Shown: piece by piece, positions 56,241 to 64,000 of the stretch | How positions within the stretch are numbered: position 1 is the stretch's first letter | Layout of the letters: each line of letters begins with the position of its first letter | Assembly (NCBI GenBank): GCA_022478985.1 | Contig: JAKSZP010017437.1 | Coordinates: 29,168 to 93,167, forward strand | Origin: Massospora cicadina | Taxonomy: Eukaryota > Entomophthoromycota > Entomophthoromycetes > Entomophthorales > Entomophthoraceae | Direction: 5' to 3' | DNA length: 64,000 nucleotides | Made by a program: the position numbers and the translations under genes | The notes under the pieces: model-generated | The model's database searches: none | Told to the model about the DNA's origin: nothing | What the model saw: the letters and a program-made list of their open reading frames with translations, nothing else

Positions 56241-56885
56241 TATCAGCGCTCATACTAAAAAATGGTCCAAAAATTTAAGTGATTGGAATGCCAAACCCGT
56301 TTAACGTCCTTTCTGGTATCTTGCCTTCACAAATCAAATGGATTTTACCTAATATTCCTATACCCTTAAATGGGCAAGGATAAATTAATGTTGTTAAAGA
56401 ATTTCCACTAAATAAACCTCATCCAGGTATCAAGGTTTGCAACCCTCAAGTTCTTGACCAATGGGAAGACAACAATACAGAAGCCATTCCAAAGAGATTA
56501 CTGTGGCTTAATATCCTTACTGGATGAGGGATGAAGATCCTGAACAAGGATGACCCAGGCGCTCTATCTGCCACAGGGCACCAAGCCATCCTATAATATT
56601 AAAAACTTTTAATTAATAAATTTTATTGTATATTTCCCCTAGAAAAAATAATTATTTTTCTTCTCTTTGCATAGTTATGATGTTAATTATTGTAGCCCAG
56701 TATAGTTGCCAACAATTGGACCCTGAATAAGTGAGTGCCTCACCATCACACCTCTACACCCACTTCACTCTTCAGTGCTATCCTAAAGAATTTCAAGGCT
56801 TCTGTACCCTATTTCTCCAGGCACCCAAATCATTAATATTTGGATTTCTTCTTATGAAAAATCTTAAACAAGATCAAAAGTGGTT
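56241..56885 (+). repeat. 3' LTR of element C, uninterrupted
   Basis: Aligns with 20,749-20,873 joined to 26,606-27,103. The first bases are TATCAGCGCT instead of TGTCAGTGCT. The right end is uncertain by some tens of bases. Confidence 0.75.
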
Positions 56886-59800
56886 GGCCTCTGCTATCAC
56901 CTAGAAAAATGAGTGAGGTCCCTCCACAGGTTGTGGCAATTTTTATCAAAGAGGGCAGAAACTATTAAAACTTTAAGAAAATCTAAAGTTTTTTAACTTA
57001 AAGATATTATTGATTTATTAGGAAATTATAAAATAACCCAGCACTCTAGCATAGACAGAGTGTCATAATTTATACTATTGTGGTGAGGTGGGGGTGTTTT
57101 TGAATTTACATGAAAAGTGGGTGGCAGTCAAATTTTTCCAGTGATGCCAAGAACTTGTCCAGAGTAGTTCTTAATTGTTTTGTGTTTCTGAGGTCTTTGG
57201 AATTAAACACTGTAAGGCATGTCTGGCGCCTCAACTTGGGTCTTCTTCCAATTTTTGATTGTGCAATTTTTTATATTAATATTCTCTGAGGTTATTCTGA
57301 AAAAGTTTTCTTAAACAACGCATCAATGTGACAATTATTTCAATTACCTGGGGATTTTACTCAACTGAGTGTGGTTATTATGCCCCTTTTGAGGATTCAA
57401 TTGTTATCTGCTAATTTGTTTATGAACCTCATAGCATACGCTCTTGATTTTTCCAGGTATGCCTTAAGCAGACTCAGTGATTTCAAAGGGAGAGGAGTGC
57501 CCACTAACTCAGAGCTGGGGTGAGCTTAGTTAGGGGGCTACCCATCACTCACCAAGTGTTTACCTAAAGTCCATTATCTTTTCTAGAATTAGTGTTTAGA
57601 GCATTCCCTTTCTTTGATCAGAAGGTATGTAGCATTCTGTCCAGCCTGATGACCGTGGCAAGGACCCTTACAAAAATTTCTCAAGTGGGTGGATGATGCT
57701 GACCAATATACAACATAAGACAAGATTTTATTGGCTAGGAATTTTTTATAACACCTCCAAACCTGCTCCCAAACACCAATTTTTTCCTTGAAAGTGCTTA
57801 CTTAAATACAAGTTTCACCATCAACTGGCTGTCAGAAAGGCAGCTGCTCCCCTACACCTTCCTACGCCAAGACCTCCCTTTGGCTTTGGAGCTACTTTTG
57901 AACAGTCTTCCCCTTCTAAATTTATCTGGATGACTTCCTTGAAGAGTAAAAGATAAAATCAAGAATCTTTCATTCGCCATGGGTTGCTTGTGTATTGACA
58001 TGGCCAATTAATCACAGTTTGATTCTCACTACCTAAAGACATGCCAGAAATTCAAAAGTTTTGCCTGTGTTCTGAAGCTTTTATTATATTCTGAAAATCA
58101 ACTTTTCAAGTACATCAAGGTATTGTTCACCATGCGCTTCCTCAATAAGTCAAACTTTGTTCTTTTCTTTCTCCTGTCCCACTATTACAATGCCTTAACT
58201 CCCATTTTGTCTTTTCTCATAAAAATATTTTTAAGAAGTCTGCGCTAAACAAAGATTTCCCCAATCCTTTTACACATCTTACATGGCTGCTTAGGATCAA
58301 TACCAGATCACCAAATTGGGAGTTTATTCTTTATATTTTTTGACACCTACATATAAAAATTGTAGCCCCCTCTTAGGTTGGGCCCACTTGTACAAAAAAC
58401 ACTTATTATACAAATATATTTATCCTTTAGCAAAAAAACAACTAATGAAATAGCCTTTATGCCTTATAGCAAATGATAGCTGTTCTAATTAGTTATATAT
58501 TATAAAAATATATCAAAATTACTGATTTGAAGCCATAGTTACTACTTGTTAGAAGCCAGTATCCCATATAGCTTTCTAAAAAAGGAAGCCTAGAATTTAA
58601 GTAGCTTTTCCTAGATACTAGGACAATAATAGATAAAAAAGATATTTATATTAGTTTTAGTACTACTAAGGCAGCAGTATGAGTATTATAAGTAAAAGAA
58701 GTATGAGAAAAAGAATAGCTGATTGGTGCAATCTAACTACAAGTTTTTTAATTGAAACATGATTAGTTGACTTTACTGTAATTATCTTTTCATATATAAT
58801 GATAAAAAGATGTTTTGGGACCACCTAGTGCTAAAAAATGAGATAAAAAGCTGTGAAGAAATATATGAAGCATAAAATACTTTATAAAGTTACTTATTAT
58901 CACTGGTTTAAAATGTATTATATATGGCCTGCATCAATAGAAGCAAACTCCATAGGTATCTATTAATGAAACTGTCATTATTACAACTTATGAGAATAAT
59001 TTCTCATTTAGTAGCAGACTTTACCTTACAGGATCATCAGGGATTAATAACTAAAATATTGAGATTAATGAAAATATCTGAGGTTCTTCCTAAGAGAGCT
59101 TACACCAGGAACAGCCTGCAAATGACCCTGGACAGCTTTCATGTTACAATAAAACAAAATAAAATTGAAAGTTTATCCAAACAATCAATATCTATGATAG
59201 AATTGTTTTGATAGTAAAATTGATGCAAAAATGATACAGCTATATAGCATTTGAGGAAATAAAACCAAGACACTTTATTTAAGACTACCAATTAATAATC
59301 CATCTGTATCCAATACAGAGATATTCTCCTCAGGAAATATAAAGCTTTTACCATAATTCTAGTTCAACTAATTTACTAATTTTAGTTTGCATATAATTTT
59401 AAATTTATTCAAGTTGAAAATAAATTACTAATTTTAAACAAAAATATTACTTTAAAATACACTTGAAGGCGCCAGATATTGTTCCCATTTTATAATAGTT
59501 TAAAGTTCTAGTCTACATGTAATAAAAGTAATCTTATGATTTGTTTAAAACTTATTTGGAGATTTTTTAGCATTCACAATTCCAATAATAGCTGTATAAA
59601 TGAGAAGATATCATTTTAGTTGTGCCCATTTCTTCTATTGAGCAGAATCACAAACTTAGTACATTTCAAAACTATCAAGCAGCAGCTCTGATACCTTAGT
59701 TTCATGACCTAATATGTGAAACTCTAATTTGTATCATTACCAGACTGCCTCTCATGTAATTTTGCAAACTCTGGTCTCATTGGCACAAAATTTTTAGTTT

Positions 59801-60155
59801 AGCAATCAAAGTCTGAGTTAACAAAAGATACAATAACATAGAAATATACCCAGTTTATAGTAATAAATTTAGATATTTTGGCAATTTTCTTTTAGACAAA
59901 TTAACAAAACTAGATCAATCATGTTGTCTTGCTAATATCATAGTCTATATGACAACAAGATACTCATTTTTAATGATAATATACTAATATAAATAAGTTT
60001 GAAATTATATAAAAATTACTAGAAGTAAGTCTGGCCCATTTTAGGGCACCAGAACTACAAAGTGTGAATTAAGATAGATATAAGTAATTATGAGCATAAT
60101 GCTAAAGTAAATTATTGGCATACAAATGCCTAGTTTTCATTACTTTTAAAAATAA
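56886..60155. other. Right flank of the nest: mostly noncoding, AT-rich
   Basis: 57.1-58.3 kb is less AT-rich and may hold an old, unrecognised element. Two copies of the dispersed motif lie at 58,365-58,391 and 58,811-58,839. A 95-codon frame at 58,924-59,211 has no recognisable domain and sits in AT-rich sequence. I see no RNA gene. Confidence 0.5.
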
Positions 60156-60157
60156 GT

Positions 60158-60440
60158 AGGGGAGGGTGCCCCAGTGATAGAGTATTGACTTAATGTCACT
60201 GCCATCCCATGTTCAGTCCTGGTAGATGAACTTCAGGTACAAATAATTTATTACTGTATTGGTCTTGCGCACCAAAGCCCTGAACCAAGATAGTGAATAG
60301 CAAGATGTTCCATAAAGTCCTTGGCTTATCAGAACGCTGCACTTGGAGGCTTACCAGGAATATCATCCTTTCCTATTGATTTGATTTTCCCATTAATTGG
60401 CGTGGTATTATCCCCATATGAGCCAACCTTAAATAAAAAA
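60158..60440 (+). mobile_element. Possible degenerate tRNA-derived SINE
   Basis: GGGTGCCCCAGTGATAGAGT (60,166-60,185) resembles a tRNA 5' end with A box, and GTTCAGTCC (60,212-60,220) a B box, at tRNA-like spacing. The segment ends with an A-rich ACCTTAAATAAAAAATC near 60,425-60,441. No clear target duplication was found. It is not related by eye to the SINE at 55,544. Confidence 0.4.
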
Positions 60441-60441
60441 T

Positions 60442-61065
60442 CAACATCACTATGAAAGTTTGGTAATGTAAATGTCAAAAATTAAACATATTAAATGAAC
60501 CATACATGAGTTTCTATATATTATTGGTAGACGCTGATATTCTATTGTATCAAACATTAATCTATATATCATGAGTCCACTTCAAGATCTTTAGTGATTA
60601 TGGAAACTATTTTTAGTTTTCAAAGCTACTAAAATTACAACAGAGATAAATTATAATGACACATGATATTTAAAAGGTCTAAACTCAACTCTTTATATAA
60701 TATGAACTATACTGTTTTTAACCTGTCATATATATGATTACCAAAATTAACGTTTGAGCGATTTTCTTGATAAGCATCCATGTACTATTTATGTAGAGTT
60801 CCTATAAGCAAAAAAAGTGAACAAGAAGCTATTCAATATTAAATTTTTACTACCTAAAGTAATATAATACTTTGATAAAATGCATTCATTATTTTTTGTA
60901 ATATTATTATTTACCTTGATGCTCTATACATAGTACTGATCAATGTAAGAAAAATGGGATTTTATGGGATCATGTTTTTATAAGCAATATACAGCCAACT
61001 ATAAATTAATCTTTGGAATTGATTCTAATTAAATAATTCACAAGAGTTAATGTCTCCTGAAACAT

Positions 61066-61106
<41 letters not shown>

Positions 61107-61527
61107 TCTAGGCCACAATAAAAACAGTTTTTATTATTGCCCTAACCTGAGATGTTTTTAATATAAGGACTTAAGATTGAAAAATAGTATATGAATGTGA
61201 TAATATGGCATACCTTATTTACTTTTTGTAATACAAAGCAACCATATGACTATTTATTTACAAAGGGGAGTTCTGTTGCGCTCTTCTGATAACACTTGAT
61301 ATTTCTAATCTAGCTATATAACCTACATATACCATGCAGCATGATATGTTAGTGATAGAATGCTAATTGAAAATACATATAAACATTATGATGTTGATTT
61401 TTTAATACAAATTACAAATAATATCTATTTTTGCCCATGATTATCTCAGTTAGTGGACCTAGTCAGCAAACAAACAATTTATAAAGTAAGGCACAATTCT
61501 TAAGCTACTAAGTATATCACCATACAG
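60442..61527. other. AT-rich spacer with a TA microsatellite
   Basis: No gene seen. A perfect (TA)16 run lies at 61,071-61,102. Confidence 0.7.
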
Positions 61528-61648
61528 TCTATATATATATATAAAAGTGCTGAAAAGCCATCAAGTATGAAATACTGACTCTTCTACTAAGGGGTGAGAG
61601 GTGATGTTTTTCTGTTTATTGTATGAATACAATAGACTTGACAAATAG

Positions 61649-61810
61649 TTTATCTAATAACTCTCTTAATAATTAAGGTGATAATCTTTATGTCACTATA
61701 TGCTATGGAAAGCTTCCTTATGATCTTCTTAGTCCACTTATTACTATTCTAAGCAAAATATCTAATAATATTTGATCATAGTATCATTATTAAGAGAGTT
61801 ATCAGATAAA
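61649..61810. repeat. 25-bp inverted repeat with 112-bp spacer
   Basis: TTTATCTAATAACTCTCTTA... at 61,649-61,673 is the reverse complement, with one mismatch, of 61,786-61,810. The inner sequence does not pair well. Confidence 0.8.
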
Positions 61811-63116
61811 TGACTTTAGCCTTTTAATCTCACTACCTCTCATCTTGACTTCATCCTACTGATTACAATAATATTTTATAGGATTATTTCTGGTTCTATA
61901 TGCACCTTCACCCATTTCCCTCTCTTGCACCTCCACCTAACCAGAGAATTATAATAAGAATATCCTAGGTATAGAAATTTGCATAAGAGGCTTTTTGCTG
62001 TAATCCATCTCCATTAAGCTTTCACTACTCTTGGATTCACTATACTATTATCAGAGAATAAGACATTGTTAAAATTTATTAACACCCAATTCTGAGTGCA
62101 TTATCAATAACTTGCAAGTATACCTGATTGGCCCTAAAATATGAGAGTTTAGAGCCCTTATAATTAGGTCCAAATAATTTACTATTAGTGCTAATTGATT
62201 GATTCATATCAACCAAATTTTTATCCAATTTTGAACCAACCCATGTTAATGAGCCTCAACTGGCTAAATTTTTGACTCAAGGCGATGTGGATAACTAAAA
62301 GCTTGGTACCAGCATCTTCACATACCTTCAGGAAATAATTATAGCATTAATTGATTAATAAACTACACTATTTTTGGCAAAATTCACTTAGGATTGTGAC
62401 TTAAAACAATTAAACATGCTTTAAATTGTATAATCTCTCAATTAATACCCTTATCTAATCCAGTCAGCCAATTTCTAAAATCTCACCACATATGATAGAT
62501 TATAAGCAGATTAGCTTCTTAGGCAAGTCAATTTCCCAATATCATTGAGTGAAAAAAAGAACTAAAATACTCAAAAAATAGTTGAAGAAGTATACAATCT
62601 TTAATGATGGTAAAAAGCTTAAGGTCTTATATATGTCTTAAGGCTTGCCTTCCTTTAAAACTCTCTGTAAATCTCAGCTACCATCATGCTATGATATTAT
62701 CATTGGCATTTTAGCAATCTAAACTTCAAGATTAAGATAACTGGGATGGTTGAATTACTTAAGTTAATAATTGGATAAGGCAAATTAAAATTTGAATGAT
62801 ATAAGGCAGATGGTTGATAGAGAGGGATTCCAAATTTTTCGTATATCCATGATTTCAGGCAGCATTTAATTAAAGGTGACTTATAGACATATCTTAATCA
62901 ATAATAAAAGCAAGTGTGTGTGCACGACGCCCAGCTAAAACTACAGCATGTAGAGCTTTGAAAATTTGGCTATAGGTGGATGGATTTGGTCCATGTGCAC
63001 CTCGAAGCCAGATTTTAATTTTTATAATAAAATAAAAAGTTTTATATGTAAGAAGTGAAAGTTTTATATGTTTTTAATGGAAATGGTATATTTTTACAGC
63101 TGAGAAGTTTGATATT

Positions 63117-63350
63117 CAGTTGATTCGATAGTTTAAATGGTTTTGGTGAGCGGTTGGTGGTTTTGGGTTGATTAATTAGCTTAATTGTTTTATTAAAGCA
63201 GTACGTGATTGGTTGATTCAATAAGTTAATTGGTTTTGGTAAGTGGTTGGTGGTTTTGGTTGTTTCAATTTTGTTTAGTTTTATGAGGTGGTTGGTGATT
63301 GGTTGATTTTGTATATTCAATGGTTTTAGCTAAGCGGTTTAGTGGTTTAT
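63117..63350 (+). repeat. Degenerate minisatellite of 43-48-bp units before the first Helitron-like hairpin
   Basis: About five units of the form GATTcgATAagTTAATTGGT + TTTGGtgAGYGGTTGGTGGT + TTTGGTT, with unit starts near 63,121, 63,169, 63,214, 63,261 and 63,304. G and T dominate one strand. A minus-strand frame at 63,042-63,320 (rich in Asn, Pro and Thr) is only a translation of this repeat. Confidence 0.75.
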
Positions 63351-63589
63351 CAATATGGATTATCTGATAAAGTTTAACACCGTAGCGAAGCATGGGAATC
63401 TTGATGTTAGTTTTATATAATTTTAAAAATCTGCCCAATTTGGTTCCCCTAATTAATAAAATACTTTTAGCAAGTTAAGTTGAAGTTGATTTAGTAGTTT
63501 GGAAGACGTGTCACAAACACATAATGATTTTAAATATAGAGAGATGTTTCAGGTAGCAGTTTGATGTTATCTGATTGATTCGTTAGGTT

Positions 63590-63760
63590 TATTTTATTTG
63601 GCTTAGTGGTTGATGGTTTTTGGTCGATTCGATAGGATACAGTTTAGTTTTGGGGTGATTAGTTATTCGTTGATTTGATAATTTCAGTTAGGTTTAGCTG
63701 GGTAGTTGGTGGTTTTTGGCTGATTCGATTGAGCAATTAGATTTGGCTGAGTGGTTATTG
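63590..63760 (+). repeat. Second, related minisatellite before the second hairpin
   Basis: The same words (TTAGTGGTTGATGGTTTTTG, TCGATTCGATAGG, GGTAGTTGGTGGTTTTTGGC, TGATTCGAT) recur in about four irregular units, ending about 60 bp before the hairpin at 63,818. Confidence 0.65.
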
Positions 63761-64000
63761 CTTAACTATATGTAATCTAAATTAGTAAATTCAAATCACC
63801 TGAAATTCTATAGACACCGTAACGAAGCAGGACAATGGATGCTAGTATATATATGAGTCATTGTATATATGCATATTTATCCCATATCTTCTAAAATACA
63901 TAACAAATTTGACCCAATTAGGCATATATTCTATGAAAAAGGGAAAGAAATTTATGAAGTTTAAAAGAGTAGAAAAAAATAAGTAAAATTCATATATAGC

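Larger units (their letters stand above)
20749..56885 (+). mobile_element. Element C: oldest, outermost Gypsy element of the nest
   Basis: C is split into pieces at 20,749-20,873, 26,606-27,950, 34,863-38,035, 54,247-55,543 and 55,847 to about 56,885. Together they read 5' LTR, primer-binding site, gag, protease, RT, RNase H, integrase and 3' LTR in order. The gaps are filled by elements F, B, E (with D inside) and a SINE. The right LTR is uninterrupted and shows what the left LTR looked like before F inserted. Gag and pol resemble element 2. Confidence 0.85.
61528..63845 (+). mobile_element. Helitron-like element(s), non-coding
   Basis: Helitrons begin with TC and end with a short GC hairpin followed about ten bases later by CTRR, inserting between A and T. 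Here TCTATATATATATATAAAAG at 61,528 is a candidate 5' end. Hairpins of the GCGAAGC type lie at 63,380-63,395 (CCGTAGCGAAGCATGG) and 63,818-63,831 (CCGTAACGAAGCAGG region). They are followed by TTAG|T (63,407-63,410) and CTAG|T (63,842-63,845). No Rep/helicase coding is present, so it would be non-autonomous. The 5' end is tentative. Confidence 0.5.

Noticed and set aside
58924..59211. 95-codon plus-strand ORF
   Set aside because: No domain, no good context and AT-rich surroundings; likely chance, though I cannot exclude an exon.
61071..61102. (TA)16 as a Helitron 5' end or origin
   Set aside because: A plain microsatellite; no TC start or adjoining element sequence.
63042..63320. 92-codon minus-strand ORF rich in Asn, Pro and Thr
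   Set aside because: It is the translation of the G/T-rich minisatellite.

Overview
The window looks like an intergenic, repeat-inflated stretch of a eukaryotic nuclear genome, most likely a fungus. It is AT-rich (roughly 60-65% by eye). I found no intact host gene, rRNA or functional tRNA gene. Almost everything readable is decayed Ty3/Gypsy LTR retrotransposon: protease, reverse transcriptase (RT), RNase H, integrase and, in one element, a C-terminal chromodomain. The wording of the chromodomain element (element 3) is typical of fungal chromoviruses. Large TE-swollen fungal genomes (Entomophthorales, Glomeromycotina and rusts are examples) fit, but the lineage cannot be fixed from the sequence alone.

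Layout. 1-2.9 kb: pol remnant cut by the window edge (element 1). 2.9-4.7 kb: mostly noncoding. 4.7-11.65 kb: a complete but dead Gypsy element with two LTRs (element 2). 11.65-13.9 kb: AT-rich, no gene seen. 13.9-17.6 kb: an odd pol remnant with RT and RNase H but no visible integrase (element G). 17.6-20.7 kb: AT-rich sequence and an unidentified minus-strand coding remnant. 20.75-56.9 kb: one nested stack. 56.9-61.5 kb: AT-rich flank with a SINE-like sequence. 61.5-63.85 kb: a Helitron-like region with a minisatellite and two GCGAAGC-type 3' hairpins.

The nested stack. The outermost element C (20,749 to about 56,885) was hit in its 5' LTR by the chromodomain element F (20,874-26,600), in its gag by element B (27,951-34,857), between RT and RNase H by the minus-strand element E (38,036-54,241), and in its integrase by a tRNA-derived SINE (55,544-55,832). 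Element E was in turn hit in its 3' LTR by element D (38,249-46,152). LTR boundaries, 5-bp target duplications, primer-binding sites and polypurine tracts can be placed for most of them. The uninterrupted partner LTR serves as an internal 'empty site' for two insertions. Decay agrees with the order: D is best preserved, C worst.

How the parts relate. Elements 2, B, C, D and E share one unusual primer-binding site, TGGTGCTCACTACAGGGGG; F does not. B, D and E have LTRs of the form TGTTGG...ACA. Nothing here can encode a complete working element: every pol is broken by stops and frameshifts and several catalytic residues are replaced. The most interesting points are open reading frames inside the LTRs of F and E, a post-integrase region flanked by duplicated spacers in E, an 80-bp palindromic array in the D LTRs, the SINE with a perfect 14-bp target duplication, and the Helitron-like minisatellite region.
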